A model generated the notes under the pieces. The model was not told the DNA's origin. It saw nothing but the letters and a program-made list of their open reading frames with translations, and did no database searches. From Phycisphaerales bacterium (lineage in GTDB: Bacteria > Planctomycetota > Phycisphaerae > Phycisphaerales > SM1A02): a DNA stretch of 64,000 bases. The stretch is from assembly GCA_029260575.1 (NCBI GenBank), contig JAJDDB010000012.1:1-64000 (forward strand), written 5' to 3'. Position numbers and translations under genes: made by a program. Below are positions 30,021-39,078 of the stretch, one piece after another; position 1 is the stretch's first letter, and every line of letters begins with the position of its first letter.

Positions 30021-30723
30021 GAGTCAGCGATCATTGCGGCCGGCCCTGCTGCTGCGCGCGACGCTTGCAGGGGTTTTGCACGTTCTTGCGCTCGCTGCGC
30101 CGTTCACGCTGCTGTGCATCTTCCAGACGGTTGTCATGAATACCGCAATCATCATTGTGCTTTGCATGTGCGGCATCTGGGCGGCGGTGGAATACGCAGC
30201 ACATACACGGTTCAGCAGGGTTGCGACGCATTGCATTCGCGCCTCTGCCCTGCCGAGGGCGCAGTGCCTGTCGATTCTTATTGCGCTGTGGATGGGATTG
30301 ATCGACGCTGCGGTGCATGGTTGCCCTGCAGAGAGCTTGATAGCAATCGGCGGAGTGCTTCTGAGCGCTGGCATCGCGCTTCGATGTTCTGCCATCGTGC
30401 AGTTGGGCGATCATTTTCACGATGATGTCATCACCCTGCCTGGTCAAACGATGGTGACGACCGGCATGTATCGCTGGATTCGGCATCCCTCGGAACTGGG
30501 AAACCTCCTGATCACCGCCGGCGCATCGGTCGCGCTGGGCAGTGCGGTTGCAGGGCTTGTGGTTGCGATTGTCGTTGTGCCGGTCACGTTACTGCGCGTG
30601 CATCGTGAAGATGACCTGTTGCGGGCTGAGTTGGACGGCTACGAGGCGTACGCGCGACATGTAGGTGCGCTGGTCCCTATTCTTCGGATGCCTGGCGAAG
30701 AATCTTCTTTTCCTTGGCGCTGA
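29998..30723 (+). CDS. Isoprenylcysteine carboxyl methyltransferase-like membrane protein
   Basis: The 241 residues contain about six membrane helices. The C-terminal region has the ICMT/phospholipid methyltransferase signature GMYRWIRHPSELGNLLI with a later REDDLLRAELDGYEAYARHV. These enzymes methylate lipids or prenylated groups with SAM; the bacterial substrates are mostly unknown. Translation is likely coupled to the TerB-like gene because the GTG start lies inside its 3' end. The 3' end overlaps the convergent rhomboid gene by 47 bases. Confidence 0.8.
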   Translation: MSVSRPIKSQRSLRPALLLRATLAGVLHVLALAAPFTLLCIFQTVVMNTAIIIVLCMCGIWAAVEYAAHTRFSRVATHCIRASALPRAQCLSILIALWMGLIDAAVHGCPAESLIAIGGVLLSAGIALRCSAIVQLGDHFHDDVITLPGQTMVTTGMYRWIRHPSELGNLLITAGASVALGSAVAGLVVAIVVVPVTLLRVHREDDLLRAELDGYEAYARHVGALVPILRMPGEESSFPWR

Positions 30724-31768
30724 GGCTTTGTACGCCTTTCTTGCTGACCTTGTCGAGAATGGCGTCGACCTGATCGGGTTTGCCCGGTCTGGTGCGAGCC
30801 TTTCGTTTGTTTCGGTAGTGGTGTGATGTCGGATCCACCCAACCGAGAAGGTCGAAAAAGCCGTGCAGATGCTGCGGTCTGCGGATGAAATAGAAGCCTG
30901 CAATTGCGCCGCCGAGGTGCCCCGCCTCGCCGCCCGCGTTTGACCCGCCGACGATGATCGTGAACAGCGCTACAGCGACCAGCGCATATGCCAGTGTTTT
31001 CAGGCGCATGGGAAGAATAAAAAACAGCAGCACGGTTGCGTTCGGTGCAAGGAACGCGCCCGCCATGAGCACGCCGAACACACCAGCCGAAGCGCCGATC
31101 AATGGCGTTGCGGTGCTGTTGAACAGCAGACCCGGAATCATGACGCCCTGCCCGAACAACATCGAAATCACGAAACCGCTGACGTTGAGCAGCAGGTACA
31201 TGATCGCGCCAAAGATGCCGCACAACAGATAAAAAGCAATGTAGCGCTTTGACCCAAGAAAGCGTTCGACCATCGGCCCAAAGAAAAACAGGCCGACCAT
31301 ATTGAACAGCAGATGCGTCAGGTTTGCGTGCAGGAACTGGAATCCGATGAACCGCCAAACTTCAAGTTTCTGAAACGCAAGTGTAGTTGAGAAGTGAAAC
31401 CACCGCTGCAACGGCGGCATCAATGACACGGTTGTCGTGCCGACAAGCGTCGCCGGCGATGTCGATTGATCAAACACCTGCCGTTGTGCCTGCCCGCTGC
31501 GCGCCAACAACGCCCGTTCATTCTTCGATGCAACAACAACGTATTGCGCCCCGCCGGACAACTCGACAGTCGGCGGCAGATCGCGTGAGACTTCGACTGC
31601 GCTCCAGTATTGCATGGGCGTCAAACTGTCGATCATGAATACGACGACGCAGATAATGATGATCCAGGTGTTGGCGGACCACATTTTCATAGCCGAGATA
31701 CCCCCGCTGCCGTACGTGCCCGGCCGGGGCGGCTCTCGTCGAACATAGTCGCGTTCATATATGCCCAT
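30677..31768 (-). CDS. Rhomboid-family intramembrane serine protease
   Basis: The 363 residues include six or seven membrane helices. The catalytic Ser is in GASAGVFGVL (near 224) and the catalytic His in GEAGHLGGAIAGF (near 281). FLHANLTHLLFNM near 150 supplies the conserved HxxxN. Rhomboids cut membrane helices of substrate proteins inside the bilayer. An extra loop after the first helix faces the periplasm. The C-terminal 30 residues (LDKVSKKGVQSLSAKEKKIL) form a helix-turn-helix tail of the DUF6576 type. The same tail ends the neighbouring site-2 protease. It is the last gene of a minus-strand run. Confidence 0.93.
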   Translation of the reverse strand: MGIYERDYVRREPPRPGTYGSGGISAMKMWSANTWIIIICVVVFMIDSLTPMQYWSAVEVSRDLPPTVELSGGAQYVVVASKNERALLARSGQAQRQVFDQSTSPATLVGTTTVSLMPPLQRWFHFSTTLAFQKLEVWRFIGFQFLHANLTHLLFNMVGLFFFGPMVERFLGSKRYIAFYLLCGIFGAIMYLLLNVSGFVISMLFGQGVMIPGLLFNSTATPLIGASAGVFGVLMAGAFLAPNATVLLFFILPMRLKTLAYALVAVALFTIIVGGSNAGGEAGHLGGAIAGFYFIRRPQHLHGFFDLLGWVDPTSHHYRNKRKARTRPGKPDQVDAILDKVSKKGVQSLSAKEKKILRQASEE

Positions 31769-31876
31769 TGAATCCTCTAAAAGCGGTCGCTGCTCATCCG
31801 GTCGTTGTTACGACTTATTCGGAGTCTGAGTGTCAGGTTCACAAGTTTTTTCGAGTTGAACACCGGCAATGATGGT

Positions 31877-32977
31877 TCAGTCCTGCCTTTGGCGCTTGCG
31901 TTCGGTAACCCTTTGCAGCAATTTCTTCTCGCGTGCGTTCAGACTGTCCATGCCTGAGTTGGCGATCTTGGCCAAGATGGCGTCCACCTGCTGCTGCTCC
32001 TGGGCATCGGCCTGAAGCTGCTTTTCAGCGTTACGTTCAGCGCGATTGGGCGCAGCCGGTTCGGGGTCCGAGCCATCATCATCGAGCAGCACACTGACCG
32101 CGTAATCTTCAGTTTCGCCGCCCATCATGCCCTGTGTGAATTCGAGTTGTTTGTGCGTGATGTAACACGTGATCGCCCCGAAGCCGGCTATACATATCAA
32201 CATCAGTTCATTCATGACAAGCCCGAAGATCGCCAGCAGGATTGCTCCGACGAATCCGGTCCGAACTGCAAAGCGCATTGAATTGGCGTAGCCGAGCTTC
32301 GGCCACAGCGCGGCCTGCAGAAGTTGACCACCATCCAGCGGAAACATCGGCAGCAAGTTGAACAGCAGCAGAAGAAAGCTCATACCGTTAATGCACACAA
32401 GTGCCATGAGCAGAATCGAACTTGCGACATCAGAGTTGTGAACGATCGGATTCAGAGGAACGAGCGGATTTGGAATCGCAACACCGAACCACTGTCCAGT
32501 CATGACGCCAAGTGTTGTTCCAACGACAACGCAGATGATGACATTGACGTGCGGCCCGCCGGCTGCGGTGATGAAGTGACGTTTCCAGTTGTTCCCGCTA
32601 TGACAACGGGCGAGCCCGCCGAGCGGCCACATGAGGATTTCGTCAGCCGTACCGCCTGCCCATCGACATGCAATGCAGTGGCCGAATTCGTGCAGCAGTA
32701 CAATGAGAAACAGCGCGCCCATCGCCATGGCGACGATGCCCACGCCGAGCGGTTCGGTGTCCGCTGAGTCTGGTCCGGCGACCGCGCGAAGAAGTTCAAC
32801 AATGATGTAGATGACAAACAGAAGATGAATCTTGACCGTGATTCCCGCAATGCGAAACATCGCGACCGACCACGAGAACGGATTGTCGAGTTTGGGGCGC
32901 AGGCCCTGCCAGTCGCCGCCGGGCTTGCCGAGCTTGCGCCACGGGTCGTCTGCGTAATCGCGATCCTCCCAGCTCAT
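31877..32977 (-). CDS. Site-2 protease family (M50) intramembrane metalloprotease
   Basis: The 366 residues show a zinc-metalloprotease with HEFGHCIACRWAGG near 95 and the third ligand in NLLPMFPLDGGQLLQAAL near 212. Several membrane helices surround these motifs. There is no PDZ or CBS domain. M50 proteases cut membrane-bound regulators, such as anti-sigma factors. The C-terminal tail (ILAKIANSGMDSLNAREKKL) closely resembles that of the rhomboid encoded 108 bases downstream. The start overlaps the NUDIX stop by four bases (ATGA). Confidence 0.92.
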   Translation of the reverse strand: MSWEDRDYADDPWRKLGKPGGDWQGLRPKLDNPFSWSVAMFRIAGITVKIHLLFVIYIIVELLRAVAGPDSADTEPLGVGIVAMAMGALFLIVLLHEFGHCIACRWAGGTADEILMWPLGGLARCHSGNNWKRHFITAAGGPHVNVIICVVVGTTLGVMTGQWFGVAIPNPLVPLNPIVHNSDVASSILLMALVCINGMSFLLLLFNLLPMFPLDGGQLLQAALWPKLGYANSMRFAVRTGFVGAILLAIFGLVMNELMLICIAGFGAITCYITHKQLEFTQGMMGGETEDYAVSVLLDDDGSDPEPAAPNRAERNAEKQLQADAQEQQQVDAILAKIANSGMDSLNAREKKLLQRVTERKRQRQD

Positions 32978-33546
32978 CTCGCGTCTGCCCCCGCAAAAAA
33001 GACTCCCGTCCCCTTTTTCGCTGCATCGAGCAGGAAGATGGCTGCAATTGATTTGCCGTCGAGTAGGCGACCGTCAACTGCCATCTTTCGTACTTCGTCC
33101 AGCGGCATCTCATGCACCGTTATGTTCTCGTGCGCTTCGAGGTTTTGTCCAACGTGCTGTAATCCGGTAGCAACGAACACACGCATCAATTCGTCGCAGA
33201 ACCCGGGCGATGTATAAAACATACCGATGGGCTGAATACTTGATGCCCTGTATCCGGTTTCTTCTTCAACTTCGCGTGCGGCGGTGCGCTCGGCGGGTTC
33301 TTCAGGTTCGGCTGTGCCTGCGGGGAACTCCCACAAGGTCTGCTCGACCGCAACTCGATGATTGCGGATCATTACCACATTACCGTTGTCGAGCACCGGA
33401 ATGATCAGCACAGCGCCCGGATGCCGAACCACATCACGTTCGATCATGTCGCAGGCGTCACTTTGCCAGCGCACAGTGTCAACGCTGAACAATCGCCCGG
33501 CAAAGACTTCCTCTCGGTTCGCGCGGTTTGGCATCACTGTCATCAT
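32974..33546 (-). CDS. NUDIX hydrolase, ADP-ribose pyrophosphatase type
   Basis: About 190 residues with the NUDIX box GTAEPEEPAERTAAREVEEE followed by TGY. The preceding VVMIRNHRVAVEQTLWEFPA is typical of ADP-ribose pyrophosphatases, which split ADP-ribose into AMP and ribose 5-phosphate. The frame extends to 33618, but the ATG at 33546 lies just after the DUF89 stop and gives a normal-length enzyme. It sits between a DUF89 phosphatase and the site-2 protease in one run. Confidence 0.9.
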   Translation of the reverse strand: MMTVMPNRANREEVFAGRLFSVDTVRWQSDACDMIERDVVRHPGAVLIIPVLDNGNVVMIRNHRVAVEQTLWEFPAGTAEPEEPAERTAAREVEEETGYRASSIQPIGMFYTSPGFCDELMRVFVATGLQHVGQNLEAHENITVHEMPLDEVRKMAVDGRLLDGKSIAAIFLLDAAKKGTGVFFAGADAR

Positions 33547-33568
33547 ACGCAACGATTGAAGTCGCGAG

Positions 33569-34627
33569 TCATGCCGCCGGATCAAAACGTGCCACAGCAT
33601 CGAACAGCGATCCCCCAACTGATTGTGCGGTATGCGGGTCCTTCAGCATCGCAACGCGCAGGCAGTCGCAAGAAAATGTAGCCTGCCAGTTGCTTTCGAT
33701 GCTGCGGCCCATACCGACAAGCACGAGAAGATCGGCATCAGTTGAAATGTCTGCCAGTTCACGGTTGACCTGCCTCAGATCAATCAACGGAGTAACTGTG
33801 CCATTGGCAATCGTTCGCAGTTGTGGTGATGTGAAGATCGGATCAATCGATGCGGCTTTACTGAGCAGCCCACGCAATTCGTCAATCGTTATGTCGTTCC
33901 AGGTCGGTTTGTCGTTGGCGGTGATGATGACTTCTGTGCCGGTGCGCAGCAGTTCGCGAGCCAGCGGCAAGACTCCGAGCGTCGCGTCAGCCCCAGCGTT
34001 ATCTGCAAAGATAATTGCCTTGCGCCACGGACGCTGCTGCCAGGTCGTGATCAACATTTCGACACCATCGCAATACCACGGCCGATCGGGCACGCGCTGC
34101 AACGCTGCATCAAATGGAACATTCGCACCGGCAAACTCCCGGGCAGTGTGCTCGGCCCCCATATCAAAGAGATTGCCCGCAAGCATGCCTCGCAGTATCA
34201 ATTCAATGCGCTGCGCGACGTCAAGGCCATCGAGATTCTTCAGCCAGTCAGCGAGCAGCGGCAGCGTTGCCGCATTCTCACGCTGCTTGATCAGGCGAAA
34301 TTCATCGACGATGCCGTGATCGAACAGAATCTGCTGGCGAATCGTGTCGAGCAGGAGAATATTCAACTGGCCGCTGCGACTGGGACATTGCTCAAATTGA
34401 TCAAGTTCCGACAGGAATGCATCAGCGGCGTTATTCCGAGCTGACTCTGGAACGCCGATTGATTCCGCAGCGGCCATCTGCATCGGCATAAGCGTTCGAA
34501 ACTGCCTCAGCCAGTATTCCCGAGCATCGGCATCAGTGATCAGATCGGTGTGACACGGTTGGTACGAGTCAACATGCCGAAGAAGAGGAAAGACTGCAAG
34601 GCCATGTTCAAGATGCTGTGATTGCAT
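33569..34627 (-). CDS. DUF89 family damage-control phosphatase (ARMT1-like)
   Basis: The 352 residues match the DUF89 fold. GMLAGNLFDMGAEHTAREF, KAIIFADNAGADATLGVLP and LVLVGMGRSIESNW hold the conserved metal and phosphate ligands, and a Lys-Asp (AMLKDPHTA) follows. DUF89 proteins are metal-dependent phosphatases that remove damaged or harmful phosphometabolites. The exact substrate here is unknown. It is first in a run with a NUDIX hydrolase, which would fit a metabolite clean-up role, but that link is inference. Confidence 0.87.
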   Translation of the reverse strand: MQSQHLEHGLAVFPLLRHVDSYQPCHTDLITDADAREYWLRQFRTLMPMQMAAAESIGVPESARNNAADAFLSELDQFEQCPSRSGQLNILLLDTIRQQILFDHGIVDEFRLIKQRENAATLPLLADWLKNLDGLDVAQRIELILRGMLAGNLFDMGAEHTAREFAGANVPFDAALQRVPDRPWYCDGVEMLITTWQQRPWRKAIIFADNAGADATLGVLPLARELLRTGTEVIITANDKPTWNDITIDELRGLLSKAASIDPIFTSPQLRTIANGTVTPLIDLRQVNRELADISTDADLLVLVGMGRSIESNWQATFSCDCLRVAMLKDPHTAQSVGGSLFDAVARFDPAA

Positions 34628-34736
34628 GCATCGAGTGTACCGCCGCGCACAGACAGGGCGCCGGTGCTCAGGTGCGTAGCAGATTCACCCGTGCATCGAC
34701 GCCCTGTCCTGAACAAAAAGAGCTGCAATGTCTTGT

Positions 34737-34751
34737 GCGCCACTTTGGCGC
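34737..34751. repeat. Hairpin at the 3' end of the OmpA lipoprotein gene
   Basis: GCGCCA and TGGCGC flank a CTT loop three bases beyond the stop of the OmpA gene. There is no T-run on the minus strand, so termination is uncertain. A second inverted repeat, ACAGGGCG (34653-34660) and CGCCCTGT (34700-34707), lies just beyond. Confidence 0.4.
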
Positions 34752-34754
34752 GTA

Positions 34755-35399
34755 TCAGTTCGTAATAACCGTGACTTCAACCCGGCGGCTTTGATTCTTC
34801 GAGCCGGCTGGCCGATCTGGGCCGTAACTGGCCAGGTAGATTCGATCAGCGGAAACACCTCGACTCAAGAGATAATCGCGCACTGCGTATGCACGTTTGA
34901 AGGCCAGGTGATAGTTGCTCTCGTGGCCGGACTTCCGGATTGGATCAGTGTCCGTGTGTCCGCCGATGCGCACCGGTTTGCCGCCGTAGCTGCTGTTGAG
35001 CACCTGCGCGACTGCGTCCAATGATCGCTTCGCTGATGATTTGAGCGAATCCTTACCGGGGTCGAACAGGACATCACTTTCCACGGTTGCGGTGACTTCG
35101 CCAGCACCATAGGAACCCTGCACGCCGGGAATGCCATCAAAGGCAGTGGACGTGTTCGCAACCGGTCGCGAGTTCGCATCGCTGAGATCGCGCCGAAGCT
35201 GGGCAAGTTGAATGTCGTTATCTCGGGCCTCCATCTGGGCCTCGTCGAGCGCCATGTTCCGCTGGGTCAGCTCATTGCGGAGGTTTTCGTTCTCCTCCAT
35301 GAGCAGCGCGTTTTCCTTCTTGAGCGTGTCCGCCTCGCAGCCGCCCAGCACCATCGCCGCCGCCACCAGCACGACCGCCAAACTCATAAACCTTTTCAT
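34755..35399 (-). CDS. OmpA family peptidoglycan-associated lipoprotein
   Basis: About 214 residues. The signal peptide ends in the lipobox VLGGC, so a diacylglyceryl-Cys is expected. A coiled coil (NALLMEENENLRNELTQRNM) follows, and then an OmpA domain (ESDVLFDPGKDSLKSSAKRS, VRIGGHTDTDPI and NQSRRVEVTV). OmpA domains bind diaminopimelate in peptidoglycan. The start at MKRFMSLAVV (35399) was chosen for the signal peptide; the frame is open to 35465. The order coiled coil-OmpA is the same in the second lipoprotein at 49 kb. Confidence 0.9.
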   Translation of the reverse strand: MKRFMSLAVVLVAAAMVLGGCEADTLKKENALLMEENENLRNELTQRNMALDEAQMEARDNDIQLAQLRRDLSDANSRPVANTSTAFDGIPGVQGSYGAGEVTATVESDVLFDPGKDSLKSSAKRSLDAVAQVLNSSYGGKPVRIGGHTDTDPIRKSGHESNYHLAFKRAYAVRDYLLSRGVSADRIYLASYGPDRPAGSKNQSRRVEVTVITN

Positions 35400-35558
35400 T
35401 GCCGCATCCTCGCTTTGCTGAAACATCCTGTTGATTCGCATGCGCACAAGACGTTGTACTTCCATGTACGCAATGTCCTATAACTGGTGTATCGACCAAC
35501 TCGCGCATCGTCCATCACGATATGCAAACGTCAGGTTTTCCACTGTCCTTCATGCCTG

Positions 35559-37034
35559 TTACGGCGACTGCTCTTGCACCAGCCCGGGCTCCGGCAAAGG
35601 CAATCCCGTCATGTACACATTCCATGCCTTTTCAAGACCTGGCCAGAACACGACCAGCGCGATCGTCGCAATTGCCAGGTGCGGGCCGTACGGAAGCTCA
35701 CGTTTGAACTTCCGCAGCACTGCTCCGAGCCCCATCGACAGCAGCACCCACGCAATCCCAGAAAACGGCGCAATGAAGAAGACGAAGATCGGTGCGATCC
35801 AACCGAGCACTGCCCCAACCGCTGCGAGAAGGTGTACATCGCCCAGCCCCATTGCTTCCCTGCCGAAGACCAGCGTCGCCAGAATCCGCGTGGCCCAGAT
35901 CAACCCGCCGCCCATGAGATAGCCGGCGAACGATCCGCCCAGCACCTGTAAAACAACCGGCGGCGGCGCATCCGGCAAGAGCGTGCCGATGCCATACCCG
36001 ATCATCATGCCGAGCATGGCCGGCGTGAGAAATTTCAACTCGGTCCACATCTCCCGCCGCGCATGTGGGTAATCATCTGCAAGAATCTGTTCGGACTTCG
36101 GATCACGCACAGGTGCGCCGGTGCTGTCTTTGATGCGCACCGCAACGACAACTGCGGCGGCAGTACCCAGCGCGATCGACACACCCCACACCCACCCGCC
36201 GAACAGAAACGCGGTGATGCCGGTCAGGATTGGAAACCCGTTGATGAGCTCAAACAGCGAGACGCGCGTTGAGTCAACCTGCTCTTGCGTTGCTTCCTCC
36301 GGAAGATACTCGTGGTAATCCGCAAAGCTGTAGCGCAGTTTGCCGAACTTGAGTAACAACACGCCAACGACAACGCCGATCATCCCGCCGGTTGAGAGTG
36401 CGAAACACTGCCAGTCTGCGGTGCTGATCGGCCACGCTGTTGCGACTTTGCTCACACTCGGCAACAGCGCCTGCAACGAATACAACACGAATGCAGTCAT
36501 CGTGACAAACACCGGCACTTGCAGTGGAATCGTGAATGTCCGCGCATCGATCACCGTCATCGAATACAGCCCGGCAACGAGAAACGCCCAGACAAAAAAC
36601 GCGGGGAACGTGCGCACGAATTCGTTGTAATGCCACCAGTCGCCCATCACCTGGCTGGCCCACGTGCCAGTTGTCTGCGAACCAGTCATGTATGTCAACA
36701 CATACAATCCGGTGAACAGCAGCGCCATCAACAGTTCGACAATCATGTACTCAGAGCTGATGCGCGCACCGCAATACCGGCACTTGCCGCGCACCATGAA
36801 CCAACCGAAGATCGGTAGGTTCTCTCGAAAGAAGCGCAGACGGGCGCCGCAGGTCGGACATCGGCTCGGCGGCGTGAGAATGCTCATCCCCGCAGGAATA
36901 CGATAATTCACGACATTGAGAAAACTGCCTACGCATGCGCCGAATGCAAATACGAAGAACAGGCTGGGCAGATGCTGCTGCCAATACCACGGCATTCCTG
37001 TCTGTGCAATTTCCACGATCGGTGTCCGTACCAT
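35559..37034 (-). CDS. pilD: Prepilin peptidase, long form
   Basis: The 491 residues are much longer than the usual 250-290. The N-terminal part matches PilD: GACVGSFLNVVNYRIPAGMS, then two CxxC pairs (RCPTCGARLRFF and KCRYCGARIS) that bind zinc. The catalytic Asp pair is in TVIDARTFTIPL (near 160) and AMGLGDVHLLAAVGA (near 397). About 230 residues lie between them, where 60 are normal, and include several membrane helices and the soluble stretch DYHEYLPEEATQEQVDST. The enzyme cleaves and N-methylates prepilins. Its likely substrates here include the pseudopilin at 54-55 kb. It is downstream of xseB. Confidence 0.92.
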   Translation of the reverse strand: MVRTPIVEIAQTGMPWYWQQHLPSLFFVFAFGACVGSFLNVVNYRIPAGMSILTPPSRCPTCGARLRFFRENLPIFGWFMVRGKCRYCGARISSEYMIVELLMALLFTGLYVLTYMTGSQTTGTWASQVMGDWWHYNEFVRTFPAFFVWAFLVAGLYSMTVIDARTFTIPLQVPVFVTMTAFVLYSLQALLPSVSKVATAWPISTADWQCFALSTGGMIGVVVGVLLLKFGKLRYSFADYHEYLPEEATQEQVDSTRVSLFELINGFPILTGITAFLFGGWVWGVSIALGTAAAVVVAVRIKDSTGAPVRDPKSEQILADDYPHARREMWTELKFLTPAMLGMMIGYGIGTLLPDAPPPVVLQVLGGSFAGYLMGGGLIWATRILATLVFGREAMGLGDVHLLAAVGAVLGWIAPIFVFFIAPFSGIAWVLLSMGLGAVLRKFKRELPYGPHLAIATIALVVFWPGLEKAWNVYMTGLPLPEPGLVQEQSP

Positions 37035-37093
37035 CGCGATGCGCGCTCCTGTGCGCTGCTGGAACTATATCCAGAGTCGCACGGCTGTCATCG

Positions 37094-37360
37094 TCATGAT
37101 GACCCTTTGCGCGTTGATGAACCGGATGACGTTTTGGCGGCCTCTTCACCAGACACGTGTTCGAGTTCCTGCTCGGCCTTGTCGAGAATAGCTCGACAGC
37201 TCTTGATCAATGCTTCGCCGCGCTTGCGCTGGACAAGTGATTCTTCAAGGCCGACTTCCCCCGATTCGATGCGGTCAATGATGGCTTCAAGTTCTTCCGT
37301 GGCCTGCTCGAATGTCAATGATTCAGGTTTTGGAAGCTGTTTGGCCGGTTTGGTAGACAT
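37094..37360 (-). CDS. xseB: Exodeoxyribonuclease VII small subunit
   Basis: The 88 residues match XseB: LTFEQATEELEAIIDRIESG, then GLEESLVQRKRGEALIKSC. XseB forms coiled-coil hairpins that bind XseA. A Ser/Lys-rich tail is not conserved. It starts ten bases after the xseA stop, in the usual order. Confidence 0.93.
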   Translation of the reverse strand: MSTKPAKQLPKPESLTFEQATEELEAIIDRIESGEVGLEESLVQRKRGEALIKSCRAILDKAEQELEHVSGEEAAKTSSGSSTRKGSS

Positions 37361-37369
37361 GCACGCACT

Positions 37370-38965
37370 CTACTGATCGCCGGCGAAGAGGTCCATCTGA
37401 TCGCGCGGCTGCCGTTTCGATTGACGAGTTGCAGGTTTCATGGGGCTTGGCGGCCGCTGTTTGGTGCTGGCTTTCTCGTGAGCATCCACCACCGAATCAA
37501 ACTGTCCATCAGCGACGCGCGTTGTGACTCGAACTCCCGGGGTGATCTGCCCTGTAGAGCGAACGACCGAGCCATCGGGCAGTTGCGTCACGCTGAATCC
37601 ACGTTGCACAACGAGCAGCGGATCGGCAGCGATCAATCGCGCATCAAAGCCAGTGATGCGCTGGCGGGCGTGACGCAGAACATGTCGATGGGCGGTGAAC
37701 AATTCCCTGTGCAGTGTCCGGATTTGTGACCGCTGATCAATGCGATGTCGTACTGCACGTTCAAGCCGATCGGTCAGGACCGCCAGCCGTTGGTGCTGCC
37801 TGCTGACGATTGCACCCGGACCGAGCGCACTCAACCGCCCGGCAAGCTGTTCGATGTGTATGCGCCGTCGTGCAAGGCGCTGCCGAGTTGCATTGCGCAG
37901 CCGATGACTCAATTCATCAACACGTTGCGCTGCACGCTGCAAGACAAGCTCCGGGCGGCGGAATATTTCGTTGCGCTGAATCGTCACAAGCCGATGTTGG
38001 CCGGTTTCGATTCGCCGCTGCAGGAGTGTCTGCAATCGACCATGTGCATGGACAATCTGTTTGTGCAGCTCTGCTGCAGCGGGCACGAGCAGCACCGCTG
38101 CCTGCGTAGGTGTGGCGCAGCGGGCGTCAGCAACAAGCTCGATAACAGTCGTGTCAGATTCGTGACCGATGGCGGCAACGAGCGGCAACTCGCAGGCAAA
38201 TGCAGCGTCAGCAACGATGCGTTCGTTGAACGCCCAGAGGTCTTCGATCGATCCTCCGCCGCGCGTGACGAGAACAGCATCAACGCCGAGCAAGACGTGG
38301 TTGCTGTCTACCCAGCGGATTGCGTTGGCCACCTGCTGGGCAGCACCATCGCCCTGCACGCGCACATCGACAATGAGCAGTCCTACCGCAGGGCAGCGCT
38401 GCTTTGCAGTAGCAATGACGTCCTGAACCGCTGCGCTTTCTTTGCTGGTGATGACCGCAATGCGGCGGGGAAAGATCGGCGTCGGAATCTTGTGGTCCGG
38501 CTCGAAATAGCCTGCATCGCGCAGCTCCGCACAGAGCCGGCGGAACTCCAGTTCAAGCGCGCCCGCGCCGACCGGTTCGAGCCTGGTGACGTACAATTGC
38601 GTGCGCCCCTGCGGGCTGTAATGGCTGACGTGACCCGTTGCGACGACTTCATCACCGTCACAGGGTGTGAAGCCGAACTTCTTGGCGCTGCTTGACCACG
38701 CCACGCAACTGACGACGGCCAGTTCGTCTTTGAGCGAGAAGTACCAATGCCCGCGATTGGACAGGTTGCTCACCTCGCCGATCACGCGCAACGGCGATGG
38801 GATCTGCTGTTCAAGCGTGTCCTTGATGAGTTCGGAAAGCTGGCCGACGGTTATCTGCCGGGCATCTGCGACGTTGGCCAGACGTTTGCGGTCTCGCCGC
38901 GCGGCTTTGGCCGGTATCGCAGCAGGCTTGGACACACGATCGGGATCAAACGGCAGGCGGTCCAT
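37370..38965 (-). CDS. xseA: Exodeoxyribonuclease VII large subunit
   Basis: About 531 residues. The N-terminal OB fold reads LRVIGEVSNLSNRGHWYFSL. The catalytic domain includes RIAVITSKESAAVQDVIATA and DAVLVTRGGGSIEDLWAFNE, and AAIGHESDTTVIELVADARC follows. A long coiled region rich in Arg and His precedes the C-terminal barrel (DPLLVVQRGFSVTQLPDGS). It degrades single-stranded DNA from both ends as part of repair. The frame is open to 39049, but MDRLPFDPDRV at 38965 is the likely start. It is divergent from recG. Confidence 0.94.
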   Translation of the reverse strand: MDRLPFDPDRVSKPAAIPAKAARRDRKRLANVADARQITVGQLSELIKDTLEQQIPSPLRVIGEVSNLSNRGHWYFSLKDELAVVSCVAWSSSAKKFGFTPCDGDEVVATGHVSHYSPQGRTQLYVTRLEPVGAGALELEFRRLCAELRDAGYFEPDHKIPTPIFPRRIAVITSKESAAVQDVIATAKQRCPAVGLLIVDVRVQGDGAAQQVANAIRWVDSNHVLLGVDAVLVTRGGGSIEDLWAFNERIVADAAFACELPLVAAIGHESDTTVIELVADARCATPTQAAVLLVPAAAELHKQIVHAHGRLQTLLQRRIETGQHRLVTIQRNEIFRRPELVLQRAAQRVDELSHRLRNATRQRLARRRIHIEQLAGRLSALGPGAIVSRQHQRLAVLTDRLERAVRHRIDQRSQIRTLHRELFTAHRHVLRHARQRITGFDARLIAADPLLVVQRGFSVTQLPDGSVVRSTGQITPGVRVTTRVADGQFDSVVDAHEKASTKQRPPSPMKPATRQSKRQPRDQMDLFAGDQ

Positions 38966-39078
38966 GGATTGATGATGATATCGTGCCACAATCTCAAAGC
39001 CGCAACTGATATCGACTGCCACGATAATGCAGAAATTCGTATTCGACATTCACATTGGCAACGTGACGCTCTAGATTT

